29,208 bases of DNA from JAENZQ01 sp964553505 (GTDB lineage: Bacteria > Bacillota > Clostridia > Peptostreptococcales > JAAYPU01), in NCBI GenBank assembly GCA_964553505.1, contig CAZKKX010000013.1, positions 1 through 29,208 on the forward strand. The letters run 5' to 3'. The notes under the pieces are model-generated. The model was not told where the DNA came from, did no database searches, and saw only the letters and a list, made by a program, of their open reading frames with translations. Below, in pieces: positions 15,220-23,734 of this stretch; within the stretch, counting starts at the first letter, position 1; each line of letters begins with the position of its first letter. Position numbers and translations under genes: made by a program.

Positions 15220-16896
15220 TTAATATTTAATTACTGCTCCTTCATTGGCTGATGAAACCAACTTTGAATAGACGGATAAATACCCTCTCTTATATTTTGC
15301 TTCCGGTTTTTCCCAATGAGATAGCCTTTGCTGCAGTTCTTTTTCACTAATATCAAGCTTTATAATTCCGTTAATAACATCAATTAAAATAATATCTCCG
15401 TCTTCAACGACTGCAATGGGTCCGCCTTCTGCTGCTTCAGGAGAAATATGACCTACAAAACAACCATTGTTTGTTCCTGAGAATCTTCCATCCGTAATCA
15501 GGGCAGTTGTTTTGTTCAATCCTAAACCGTAAAGGTACTTCATAGCCTTGTACATCTCTCTCATTCCGGGTCCGCCTTTAGGTCCTTCGTATCTGATTAC
15601 CACCACATCACCATCTTTAATGTCTCTATTTAGGATAGCTTCTTCTGCTTCTTCTTCGGAGTCATATACTTTTGCCGTCCCTACAAATATCTGAACAGAA
15701 GGATCTATCGCTCCGGGTTTGCTGATACCGGTATTTGGTGCTAAATTACCTCTTAACACTGCAACTCCTCCTGTAAATCCGAAGGGGTTTTCCATATCTC
15801 TGACGATTTCAGGGTTTTCCGGAAATTTATATACATAATTTTCTATGTTTGTTTCCATTTTTTCACCCGAACATGTAATGACATCCGTATCCAGTACAGA
15901 TTGCATCTTTTCTATTACTCTTGGTATGCCTCCGGCCATCCAAAAATCTTCCATATTCCATTTTGAGGCAGGATTCACCTTTGCAACCTGAGGAATTTCC
16001 TTGCTGAGAGAATCAAACTTTTTCAACACATCTATATCTGCCTCAGCCTCATAGGCAATAGCAGTCAAGTGCATTACCGCATTGGTGGACCCGCTTGTTC
16101 CCATACAAACTTTTATGGCATTCTCTATGGATTTTTCGTTTATAATCTGTCGGCTGTTGATATTCTTTTTAACAAGCTTACAAATTGCCATTCCAGTATC
16201 CAATGCGATACGAATTCTGTCCGGATGAGTTACAGGAATAAGGGCCCCTCCGGGCAAAGTCATTCCTAAGGCTTCCGACAATGCACACATAGTATTGGCA
16301 GTTCCATAAAATGAACATGATCCGCAGGAAGGACAGCAGTTTTCTTCCAAATCCATATATTCTTTTTCTGAAATCATTTCTTTCTTTAGCATACCCAGAC
16401 CTTCGGAAACAGAAGTTAAATCGGATTTTCTGCCGGCAAATTCCACGCCTCCTAACATAGGTCCTCCTGGAAGCAGAATCGCCGGAATATCCAATCGGGC
16501 TGCCGCCATAAGCATGCCTGGAACAATTTTGTCGCATGATCCCAGTAACACGATAGCATCCAATTGATGCGCTTCTGCCATTACTTCAATATCATTGGCA
16601 ATCAATTCACGAGAAGGAAGGATATAATGCATCCCTTTATGTCCTTGTGCAGTACCATCACAAGCACCAATAACACCAAACTCAACAACCGTGCCTCCTC
16701 CTCGATAAACACCTCTTTTTACATATTCCGTTATTTGATTTAAATTAAAATGTCCGGGAACCAGAGTGTTCCACGAATTGGCGATACCTATGATCGGTCT
16801 TTCTAAATCATCATCCGAATAACCAAGAGATTTATAAACCGCACGATTCATGGAAAACTCGGGTCGTTTTAAAATATTCTTACTACGTGTTTCCAT
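15220..16896 (-). CDS. IlvD/Edd-family dehydratase 1 (sugar-acid dehydratase candidate)
   Basis: An iron-sulfur dehydratase that removes the C3 hydroxyl of a 2,3-dihydroxy acid to give a 2-oxo-3-deoxy acid. The length of 558 aa is full. It has VPGHFNL, ACDGTAQGHKGM, the cluster cysteine in GSCDK (C121), CCPSCGSC (187-194), and the C-terminal GRFSGTNNGCFVGHISPEAA motif. VPGH (rather than PCH) and CPxCGxC resemble the [4Fe-4S] members such as E. coli IlvD rather than the [2Fe-2S] aldonate dehydratases. Dihydroxy-acid dehydratase for branched-chain amino acids is possible by family. The divergent N-terminus, the second paralogue next door and the aldolase/TRAP context favour a catabolic sugar-acid role (inference). 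Start: AGGAATGACATG. Confidence 0.88.
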   Translation of the reverse strand: METRSKNILKRPEFSMNRAVYKSLGYSDDDLERPIIGIANSWNTLVPGHFNLNQITEYVKRGVYRGGGTVVEFGVIGACDGTAQGHKGMHYILPSRELIANDIEVMAEAHQLDAIVLLGSCDKIVPGMLMAAARLDIPAILLPGGPMLGGVEFAGRKSDLTSVSEGLGMLKKEMISEKEYMDLEENCCPSCGSCSFYGTANTMCALSEALGMTLPGGALIPVTHPDRIRIALDTGMAICKLVKKNINSRQIINEKSIENAIKVCMGTSGSTNAVMHLTAIAYEAEADIDVLKKFDSLSKEIPQVAKVNPASKWNMEDFWMAGGIPRVIEKMQSVLDTDVITCSGEKMETNIENYVYKFPENPEIVRDMENPFGFTGGVAVLRGNLAPNTGISKPGAIDPSVQIFVGTAKVYDSEEEAEEAILNRDIKDGDVVVIRYEGPKGGPGMREMYKAMKYLYGLGLNKTTALITDGRFSGTNNGCFVGHISPEAAEGGPIAVVEDGDIILIDVINGIIKLDISEKELQQRLSHWEKPEAKYKRGYLSVYSKLVSSANEGAVIKY

Positions 16897-16911
16897 GTCA
16901 TTCCTTCCTTT

Positions 16912-18633
16912 CTATTCTTCCCATTCTAAATAGGCTCCTTTTATAGGCGATACCGCTAAAGTCTGAAATAATCCAAGGGCCCCTTTCCTATCTTTTTTAG
17001 GTTCTTTCCACTCTTTTTTTCTTTCTTCAAGGACTTTCCGTATTTCTTCGTCTGAGCATGATTTTCCATTAATACCGACAATATTGATTTTCCTGCTATT
17101 AATATCAACATGAATCAAGTCACCATCTTCTACCAATCCAATAGGTCCTCCTGCGGCTGCCTCGGGAGATACATGTCCAATGGCCGGCCCCCTGGTAGCC
17201 CCTGAAAATCTACCGTCGGTAATCAGAGCAACTGTTGAAACTAATTCCGGATTATTGTATATCCCTTCTGTTGGTTTTAACATTTCAGGCATTCCATGAC
17301 CCCTGGGACCTTCATAACGTATAATCACCACATCACCCGGTTTGATCTGCCCCGAATAAATCGCTTCGAATGCATCTTCGCCACAATCAAATGTCTTTGC
17401 AGGGCCAGTATGATCATACATTGCAGGATCTACTGCAGCATGCTTTACAACAGAGCCTTCCGGAGCAAGATTGCCATAAAGCACAGCCATTCCGCCTCCC
17501 TTTTTATAGGGCTTGCTCACAGGGTTTATAACATCTCTGTAACCTACGCCATAATTATTTAAATATCCTTCGGCTGTCTTGAAATAGCCGCTTTTTTCAA
17601 GTTCTTCAAGATTTTCACCAACTGTTTTTCCGGTAACCGTTAAGGCATCCAGATTGAGATAATCACTGATTTCCCTCATCAAGGCAGGAACGCCTCCTGC
17701 AAACCACAACAATTGAGTCGGCCATTTACCGCTTGTCTTCATATTAACCAGCACAGGAATTTTTTCATGGATTTCCTCAAATAAATCTACCGGTACATCT
17801 AAATCCAGTTCATGTGCAATTGCCGGCAAATGTAAAGTGGCATTTGTTGAGCCTGATACAGCCGCATGAATCATAATCGCATTTTCAAATGCTTTCCTTG
17901 TCATGATTTTACTTGGCGTCAATCCTTCTTTGATCATTTCCGCTACGCGAGCTCCTGCGTCATAAGATAAATGTTCTAATCGGTTGATTCCTGTCGGCAT
18001 GATCGCATTGCCCGGAAGGCTCATTCCTAATGATTCGGACATAAGCTGCATGGTACTTGCCGTGCCCATAAACTGACACGCTCCACAAGAAGGACAGGAA
18101 TTCACCTGCTCAACCAGTAAATCTTCTGTATTGAATTCTCCTCTGTTTCTTTTTTCTCCTAAATCATACAGCTTCTCCGAAGACTGGAAATTAGGACCTG
18201 GAAGCATGGCACCTCCAGAAATATGAATCCCCGGCATATCCAATCTTCCTAATGCTTTTAAATGTGCCGGTATGGATTTATCACAACTCGAAACAAGAAC
18301 AACACCATCAAAAGGAGAACTGGTTGCATGCACTTCCACCATCATGGCAATCATTTCTCGGGAAAGCAAAGAATAACTCATTCCTTCATAACCCATAGCA
18401 ATTCCGTCACACATATCTGTCACGGCATATACACCCGGTTTGCAGCCATTGGTGTATAAAGAAGCTCTGGCTAAGTCCACAAGCTTATCCAAATGATAGC
18501 TGCCCGGATGACTTTCACCGAACACACTGTCTATCAGCACCTGAGGCTTATCAAGATCTTGTAAAGTCCAACCTGTTCCCAACCTTAACGCATCACCCTG
18601 CGCATTTAAAATTCTCATTTTTTGACTTCTCAT
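16912..18633 (-). CDS. IlvD/Edd-family dehydratase 2 (sugar-acid dehydratase candidate)
   Basis: A second iron-sulfur dehydratase, 573 aa. Family markers are FGESHPGSYHL, DMCDGIAMGYEGM, SSCDKSIPAHL, SCPSCGACQFMGTA and the C-terminal GRFSGATRGPAIGHVSPEAA. Like its neighbour it has glycine in place of the first [2Fe-2S] cysteine and has the CPxCGxC motif, which fits a [4Fe-4S] cluster. It differs from dehydratase 1 over much of its length, so this is an old paralogue rather than a recent duplicate. It lies 15 nt upstream of dehydratase 1 in the same operon. The two may act on different epimers or chain lengths, or on consecutive intermediates. Start ATG 18633 follows GGGGTG. An internal Met6 is a possible alternative. 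Confidence 0.88.
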   Translation of the reverse strand: MRSQKMRILNAQGDALRLGTGWTLQDLDKPQVLIDSVFGESHPGSYHLDKLVDLARASLYTNGCKPGVYAVTDMCDGIAMGYEGMSYSLLSREMIAMMVEVHATSSPFDGVVLVSSCDKSIPAHLKALGRLDMPGIHISGGAMLPGPNFQSSEKLYDLGEKRNRGEFNTEDLLVEQVNSCPSCGACQFMGTASTMQLMSESLGMSLPGNAIMPTGINRLEHLSYDAGARVAEMIKEGLTPSKIMTRKAFENAIMIHAAVSGSTNATLHLPAIAHELDLDVPVDLFEEIHEKIPVLVNMKTSGKWPTQLLWFAGGVPALMREISDYLNLDALTVTGKTVGENLEELEKSGYFKTAEGYLNNYGVGYRDVINPVSKPYKKGGGMAVLYGNLAPEGSVVKHAAVDPAMYDHTGPAKTFDCGEDAFEAIYSGQIKPGDVVIIRYEGPRGHGMPEMLKPTEGIYNNPELVSTVALITDGRFSGATRGPAIGHVSPEAAAGGPIGLVEDGDLIHVDINSRKINIVGINGKSCSDEEIRKVLEERKKEWKEPKKDRKGALGLFQTLAVSPIKGAYLEWEE

Positions 18634-18664
18634 AAAAACACCCCATTTCTTTAATTGAACAAAT

Positions 18665-19435
18665 TTAAAACAAAGCCTTTATTTCTTCTACTAATTTTCT
18701 TGATGATTCGTAAAAGATACCCGTATCAATATAAGTACTCAAATATTGAATTCCCATATCTTTCTGTCTTTTTATATTTTCTGGCGTATCGGCAAATGAA
18801 CCTACCGATATACCTTTATCTCTCGCTTTTTTAGTAATGATTTCTATTGTTTTTAATACATCCGGATGCGTAACCTGCCCGGTAAGGTTTAATGCCTGAG
18901 ATAAATCGTATGGCCCAAGAAACAATACATCAATATCCGGCGTATCAAGAATCGCATCAATGTTTTCAACACCGCCTTTGCCTTCTACCTGAAGTACCAC
19001 CAACGTATTCTCATTTGCCTTTTTAAAGTACTGATCACCAGGTATATTAGAATACTCTGCATTATGAGTAAAACGGCATACCCCTCTATTTCCTTTGGGG
19101 TAAAAATAAGATGCTTCAACAGATTTTATAGCCATTTCTTTGCTGTTGACCTGAGGAATTTGAACTCCTGCAGCTCCTGTATCCAATGCCCTGAGAATCA
19201 TGGTTTCGGAATTTTCCCGAACTCTGATTACCGGAGATACCCCCACCATTCTTGCCGTCCTGACCAAGTTTTCTGCTTGATAGACTTCCAATGGTCCGTG
19301 TTCCAAATCGATAATAGCAAAATCAAACCCGGCATATCCAATCATCTCTAAAATGGCCTGTTCTGCCATCCTGACAAAAGGACCGGCCACATATTTTCCT
19401 TGTTTAAGTTTCTTTTTTATGTTATAAATATCCAT
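18665..19435 (-). CDS. HpcH/HpaI-family 2-oxo-acid aldolase
   Basis: A metal-dependent class II pyruvate aldolase of the HpcH/HpaI family with a PEP-mutase-like TIM barrel. Characterised relatives cleave 2-keto-3-deoxy-rhamnonate, 2-dehydro-3-deoxy-glucarate or 4-hydroxy-2-oxoheptanedioate to pyruvate plus an aldehyde. Visible landmarks: catalytic H46 in DLEHGPLE, pyruvate-binding R71 in RVREN, metal ligand E151 in LQVEGKGGV, and D177 in GPYDLSQALN. The length of 256 aa is normal. Its ATG has a GGGGGGAAA ribosome binding site. It lies just upstream of the two dehydratases, whose 2-keto-3-deoxy products are the expected substrates. It is thus the second, structurally unrelated pyruvate aldolase of the operon besides DmpG. 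Confidence 0.93.
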   Translation of the reverse strand: MDIYNIKKKLKQGKYVAGPFVRMAEQAILEMIGYAGFDFAIIDLEHGPLEVYQAENLVRTARMVGVSPVIRVRENSETMILRALDTGAAGVQIPQVNSKEMAIKSVEASYFYPKGNRGVCRFTHNAEYSNIPGDQYFKKANENTLVVLQVEGKGGVENIDAILDTPDIDVLFLGPYDLSQALNLTGQVTHPDVLKTIEIITKKARDKGISVGSFADTPENIKRQKDMGIQYLSTYIDTGIFYESSRKLVEEIKALF

Positions 19436-19518
19436 GCTTTCCCCCCAGTAAAGTCTAAGTTCTCTCTGTTCTACTCATCTTATTTAAGTTCATCTTTTTT
19501 CAACAGTAATAGTATTTC

Positions 19519-19531
19519 TTTCAATTTGAAA
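19519..19531. promoter_or_regulatory. Small palindrome between dctM1 and the HpcH aldolase gene
   Basis: TTTCAATTTGAAA is a 13-bp palindrome with a central T, in the only sizeable spacer (113 bp) within the operon. It might be an operator half-turn site or chance in AT-rich DNA. I find no convincing promoter around it. Confidence 0.25.
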
Positions 19532-19548
19532 CTCTTATTAAGTATTTT

Positions 19549-20871
19549 CTACATTAAATTGACCAAGAAGGTAGAAAGGACCGGGAATGCCAACAAAATA
19601 ATTAATGAAATAAACATCACTATTAAAAATGGAAATGACCCTCTAAAAATTTCTTCTACTCCCATTCCTCTATCTCCTACATCACTTAGGGCAGATTTTA
19701 TGGTATACACCGATAACCCAAATGGAGGCGTTAATAAGCCGGTCTCAATTGCCACGATTGCTACAATTCCAAACCAAATAAGGTCCATGCCAAAAGCGCT
19801 CACAATGGGGCACATTAAGGGCATGGTCAATAGTAATATTGAAGTTGAATCCAGAATACATCCAAGAACAATCATAATAAGCATAAATACTACAATTATA
19901 GCCATTGGCGCAACTTGTAAAGATGTCACATAATCTCCCATGATTCCTATAACGCCGCTTATTGCAAGCATTCTTGAATACATTTGTGCTGAAATCAAAA
20001 GAAACAGAATGCTGCCGGTGGTAATACCTGCTTCCAAGAATGTATCCCACAATAATCTTATTTTGAATTTACCTTTAATAATAACTAAAAGAAATGCACC
20101 AAAAGCGCCTACGCCGCCTGCTTCCGTAGGCGTAAAAAATCCTGCCCATATACCGCCTAATGTAATAACAACCAGCGCCATAATGGACCAAGTTTTTGCT
20201 ACTTTCTTTAATACGTTGTCATTATAATCTATTTTATCTTCATGCCCTTGTATAATGTCCGGTTTTATACGTACCAAAACCACTATACAAAGAATAAACA
20301 AAACAGAAAGTAATATTCCCGGAATAATACCTGCTACGAATAATTTTCCTATAGATACCTCTGCCAACATACCATATACAATCATTAATATACTTGGCGG
20401 AATCAACATTCCTAAAACAGAGCTGCCGGCCACCGTTCCTACAGCAAACCTTTTGTTATAGCCCAATCGTGTCATTTCCGGAACTGCAATCTTTGTGAAT
20501 ACGGCTGCAGAAGCAATACTGACACCGGTAATGGCTGCAAATATTGCATTTGCCACTACAGTTGCAATCCCTAATCCACCTCTTATTCTTCTTAACGCTG
20601 CATTGGCAGCATCATATAATTCCGCACTTGCCCCTGAAAGGTTAGCAAGGAGACCCATTAATACAAAAAGTGGAATAACACCAAACACATATTCTCTGAT
20701 TGAGCTGTAAGCAGTCGTGCCCAATATATTTACAGCTATTTCAATATTACCGGTAGTAAGATAAATCCCTACAATACTCATAATCATCAATGATACGGCA
20801 ATATGAAATCCGAATATTATTAATACCAATAATAATCCCAATGCTATTAATCCAACTGTTATAGGCTCCAT
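19549..20871 (-). CDS. dctM: TRAP transporter large permease DctM (system 1)
   Basis: The 12-helix membrane subunit of a tripartite ATP-independent periplasmic transporter, driven by a sodium gradient and moving organic acids or sugar acids. The 440-aa protein is highly hydrophobic. It has the typical opening ITVGLIALGLLLVLIIFGFH, the VIPLFVLMG segment, the RIRGGLGIATV and GSSVLGMLIPPSILMIVYGM motifs, GFFTPTEAGGVGA, and an ETGLLTPPFGLSVYTIKSAL motif near the C-terminus. It follows dctQ1 by 16 nt. It is closely similar along its full length to DctM of system 2 (25659-26987), which points to duplication of the whole transporter. Confidence 0.96.
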   Translation of the reverse strand: MEPITVGLIALGLLLVLIIFGFHIAVSLMIMSIVGIYLTTGNIEIAVNILGTTAYSSIREYVFGVIPLFVLMGLLANLSGASAELYDAANAALRRIRGGLGIATVVANAIFAAITGVSIASAAVFTKIAVPEMTRLGYNKRFAVGTVAGSSVLGMLIPPSILMIVYGMLAEVSIGKLFVAGIIPGILLSVLFILCIVVLVRIKPDIIQGHEDKIDYNDNVLKKVAKTWSIMALVVITLGGIWAGFFTPTEAGGVGAFGAFLLVIIKGKFKIRLLWDTFLEAGITTGSILFLLISAQMYSRMLAISGVIGIMGDYVTSLQVAPMAIIVVFMLIMIVLGCILDSTSILLLTMPLMCPIVSAFGMDLIWFGIVAIVAIETGLLTPPFGLSVYTIKSALSDVGDRGMGVEEIFRGSFPFLIVMFISLIILLAFPVLSTFLVNLM

Positions 20872-20887
20872 ATCTTCACCCTTTCTA

Positions 20888-21388
20888 TTATCTGTTCTTA
20901 ATTAATTTCTTGATTGTCTTTATTACTAACGTGACATATTCACCTAATATCAGCACCGAACCAAAGAGTATGATGAAACGTACAGGGTAAGTAGGTACAC
21001 GGAGAGCTCCTTCTCCCTCAAATTCTCTTATTTCCACTGATGTTAAAAATAAATCCCAGCTCGAATAAATTAACAAAATAAATAGGAATATTCCCATTAA
21101 GTAAGCCAGTAAATCCAAAATGTTTTTACCTGTTTCAGAAAAACGATCGTATATTATGGTCGATCGGACATGTCTACCAACCATAAGCACATATCCAATT
21201 TGTAGAAAAGCTATTCCGATGATAGAGTTGCTGACAATCTCAGGAGTTCCTATCATAGGATGGTTGAAGAATACCCGTCCTCCTACATCATTGATAATGA
21301 CCAACATTAATAAAAAAATCCATATAGATCCAATGCCGTTAAAAAAAGATAAAATTTTGCTATAACCAAATTTTTTTTCTGCAAACAT
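20888..21388 (-). CDS. dctQ: TRAP transporter small permease DctQ (system 1)
   Basis: The four-helix small membrane subunit that couples the binding protein to DctM. The 166-aa protein has hydrophobic segments at about 15-37, 50-70, 92-112 and 134-155, the family pattern NDVGGRVFFNHPMIGTPEIV in the first half and GRHVRSTIIYDRF in the middle. It shows clear similarity to DctQ of system 2, including the shared EFEGEGALRVPT stretch before the last helix. It starts after GGAGGTAAGAAT. It lies 73 bp after dctP1, and that spacer holds a strong hairpin. Confidence 0.93.
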   Translation of the reverse strand: MFAEKKFGYSKILSFFNGIGSIWIFLLMLVIINDVGGRVFFNHPMIGTPEIVSNSIIGIAFLQIGYVLMVGRHVRSTIIYDRFSETGKNILDLLAYLMGIFLFILLIYSSWDLFLTSVEIREFEGEGALRVPTYPVRFIILFGSVLILGEYVTLVIKTIKKLIKNR

Positions 21389-21425
21389 ATTCTTACCTCC
21401 AGAACATTGCTTGGTTTTAAAGCTT

Positions 21426-21452
21426 TGAAGGAAGAGATAAACTCTTCCTTCA
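21426..21452 (-). promoter_or_regulatory. Intercistronic hairpin dctP1-dctQ1
   Basis: TGAAGGAAGAG and CTCTTCCTTCA are perfect 11-bp arms around a 5-nt loop, starting 9 nt after the dctP1 stop codon. No U tract follows, so it is more likely an mRNA-processing or stabilising stem than a terminator, keeping binding protein levels above those of the permease (inference). Confidence 0.6.
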
Positions 21453-21461
21453 TAGTTTTAT

Positions 21462-22586
21462 CTACAGTTCCCAATCTCGAGGCATTACGAAACCTCTTTC
21501 TACAAGTTTGTCAAAGTATGCTTGTACAATTTCTGTTCCAGGATAACCTAAAGAGTTTAACTCATCTGCAAGTTCTCCCGGTACATTTGGAATCATGGCA
21601 ACCCATTCTTCTTTAGCTTCCTGTGATAGTTGTACTAAATTTACACCTTCGGCTTCCATAGCTGCCAGATCGCTTTCATATAAATCCTGTGTGTATTGTG
21701 CTTCCAACATAGTCATATTTTCGCCTTCTTCAAGCATAATCTGCTGCACATCCTCAGGAAGGCTGTTCCATGTATTCATGTTGATGGTAAGCCCGCCAAC
21801 AATTTGTACTCCAAAGTCTGCTAATAATAAATTGTCCGATACTTCATGTATTTTCATTCTGTACATTGCTCCTGTCGGATTAATAAAGCCTTCATAAACA
21901 CCTGTCTGCATACTGGTATAGCCCTCATTTAAGTTGGACTGTACACCTACGGCTCCTGTATTCTTAATCCATTCCAGGTTAGCGCCGGCGCCTGCAATTT
22001 TTCTGTTATTCAAATCTGTGACATCCTCCATTGGAAATGTCGTAAACAGATTGTAGTTATCTGACACTGCCAAACCTAAAAATTTCTGGTTGTATTTTTC
22101 GAAATCAGCTTTAAATTCAGGGAATTCTTCATAAAGCTCCATCGCTGCTTCCGCTACCATAATAGGATCTGGGCTCTGAAACGGCATTCTGTATGTCATT
22201 CCTTCAAGCATCAACTTTGTAGGCTCGAAAACATATACAATCATACCGAGATCCAAAAGACCAGATTCAACAGCCTCCAAAACTTCACCTAATTTTGCAA
22301 CTGTCCCGCCATATGCATCCGTCCATTGAATTTCATAATCGGTTTCCGCAACAACGCGTTCTTCCACATTTTTCTGAAAAAATTGCGTAACGCCATAAGT
22401 CCATTGCACGGTATCCGCAGGATGTCCGGCTCCAATAACCAATTTAATAGTCTCTTTTCCGCCGCCTGCATCGCCATTATCAGCATCCTGCTGAGATCCG
22501 CCTCCGCATCCGCTTATAGAAACCATTAACAGAGCCATAATACAGATAAGTGATAATAGTTTTGAAAATCTCCTCATCTTAAACAT
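21462..22586 (-). CDS. dctP: TRAP transporter substrate-binding lipoprotein DctP (system 1)
   Basis: The extracellular solute receptor of TRAP system 1, anchored to the membrane by a lipid. The signal peptide is MFKMRRFSKLLSLICIMALL with lipobox ISGC (Cys27), followed by a Gly-rich linker. The mature part has DctP landmarks: AGHPADTVQWTYGVTQFF, EAVESGLLDLGMIV, the TSMQTGVYEG signature and a C-terminal WVAMIPNVPGELADELN. In the segment where most DctP proteins have K-[IVL]-R with the ligand-binding Arg, this one reads RKIAGAGANLEW, without it. I prefer ATG 22586 (GGAGG 6-7 nt upstream); the in-frame TTG at 22601 overlaps the ribosome binding site. It lies between a metallo-lactonase and dctQ1. 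Confidence 0.93.
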   Translation of the reverse strand: MFKMRRFSKLLSLICIMALLMVSISGCGGGSQQDADNGDAGGGKETIKLVIGAGHPADTVQWTYGVTQFFQKNVEERVVAETDYEIQWTDAYGGTVAKLGEVLEAVESGLLDLGMIVYVFEPTKLMLEGMTYRMPFQSPDPIMVAEAAMELYEEFPEFKADFEKYNQKFLGLAVSDNYNLFTTFPMEDVTDLNNRKIAGAGANLEWIKNTGAVGVQSNLNEGYTSMQTGVYEGFINPTGAMYRMKIHEVSDNLLLADFGVQIVGGLTINMNTWNSLPEDVQQIMLEEGENMTMLEAQYTQDLYESDLAAMEAEGVNLVQLSQEAKEEWVAMIPNVPGELADELNSLGYPGTEIVQAYFDKLVERGFVMPRDWEL

Positions 22587-22624
22587 TTTTTTCCTCCACA
22601 AATTTATTTTTTCAGGTCAGACGT

Positions 22625-23701
22625 TTATTCTTCAGGATTTCCGTATTCCCAAGATACAGCAGCTCTGTATCTTTCCACATAATCAGGATAAGTATATCTT
22701 CCCATATCCTTGTCTCTCGGATATACAAACTGTGCACCCGGCTGCAGTATTACTGTCTTTAGGTCAGTTCGATGTTCTTTTCTTTTTTTATCAACAATGT
22801 ATTCTAAAGTAGTAGGATCTTCCTGAGAATTTGCCCAATTATCATAATGGTAAGGCACTAAATGTTTTGCTCCTACTGCCTGAGCTACTCTGAAAGCTTC
22901 AAAAGGTGACATTTTGTCCGTAGCTCCCGGAGGTGCATATCCCATATTGGTAAACACAACATCAATATCATATTCTTTAAATGCCGCATATCCGTTGTTA
23001 TATAAAGTATCTGCCAAGAACAACATGTTTCCTCCATCAGTTTTGAAAAGAAAACTTACTGCAACATCTTGAATTTTTTGAAGGTCTTCCGGTGTTTGAG
23101 CACCTGTCATTGCTGCCATGGTATCATAGTTCAAAAGAATCTGTACTTCAGTATTGCCAACTTTGATAGTATCTCCGGGAACAACTTCTATAATTCTGTT
23201 TTCAGGCACATTAAACTTCCTGAACTTTTCTGTCGTTACCTTCGGTCCGATATAAGGTGCATCCGTTGTTCCTAATGTGGCTTTAATTGTATAAAAGTCA
23301 CAGTGATCCTGATGATGATGGCTACAGAATACGCCATCCAGTTTTTTGAACTCCCACGGGTCAATCATCATAGGACCAAGCCTGAGCCACTCAATTGTAG
23401 GGGCTCCACTGGTTCTACAAACACCACAGTAGGAATATTCCGTATAGATGGAAGGACCTGCATAGTTGTCAATAAGGAAAATATCTCCATCGGATGTTTT
23501 CATCCCAAAAGAAGGTCCACCAAACCACCATAAAGCTACTTGTCCTTTTTCAACTTTGCAATTCTGCATTTCAAGGTTTAACAGAGTACCCCATTCCGGA
23601 AATACTTCGCGGAGCCAATCATCCTTTGTAATATTGCGCTCCTCATTCAGATATGCACCCGAAATAATTCCCCTGCCGTCACTTTTAACTACCTTTGACA
23701 T
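22625..23701 (-). CDS. MBL-fold metallo-hydrolase, UlaG-like lactonase candidate
   Basis: A cytosolic metallo-beta-lactamase-fold hydrolase resembling UlaG (L-ascorbate 6-phosphate lactonase) in size (358 aa) and layout. The metal motif HxHxDH is SHHHQDHCD (H128, H130, D132, H133). GPSFGMKTSDGDIFLIDNY gives the first strands, and VSFLFKTDGGNMLFLADTLY holds a conserved Asp of the second metal site. The final histidine is in AKHLVPYHYDNW. The C-terminal 100 residues are more UlaG-like than RNase- or glyoxalase-like. In the operon it sits between the HIBADH-like enzyme and dctP1, so opening of a sugar-acid lactone before dehydration is the most sensible role (inference). ATG follows AAGGAGGAATATTT. 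Confidence 0.85.
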   Translation of the reverse strand: MSKVVKSDGRGIISGAYLNEERNITKDDWLREVFPEWGTLLNLEMQNCKVEKGQVALWWFGGPSFGMKTSDGDIFLIDNYAGPSIYTEYSYCGVCRTSGAPTIEWLRLGPMMIDPWEFKKLDGVFCSHHHQDHCDFYTIKATLGTTDAPYIGPKVTTEKFRKFNVPENRIIEVVPGDTIKVGNTEVQILLNYDTMAAMTGAQTPEDLQKIQDVAVSFLFKTDGGNMLFLADTLYNNGYAAFKEYDIDVVFTNMGYAPPGATDKMSPFEAFRVAQAVGAKHLVPYHYDNWANSQEDPTTLEYIVDKKRKEHRTDLKTVILQPGAQFVYPRDKDMGRYTYPDYVERYRAAVSWEYGNPEE

Positions 23702-23734
23702 AAATATTCCTCCTTTTTATTTTTTGTCATTTAG

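Noticed and set aside
15220..16896. Dehydratase 1 as biosynthetic IlvD
   Set aside because: The family fits and this cannot be fully excluded, but there are no ilv/leu genes around it, and a second paralogue, aldolases and TRAP genes are in the same operon. I therefore gave no ilvD symbol.
19400..19933. Plus-strand open frame of about 177 codons opposite dctM1
   Set aside because: It is antisense to a clear DctM gene, has no family motif and low-complexity Ile/Asn/Pro-rich content. Similar mirror frames lie opposite dctM2 (25666-26100, 26632-27036), as expected from hydrophobic codon patterns.
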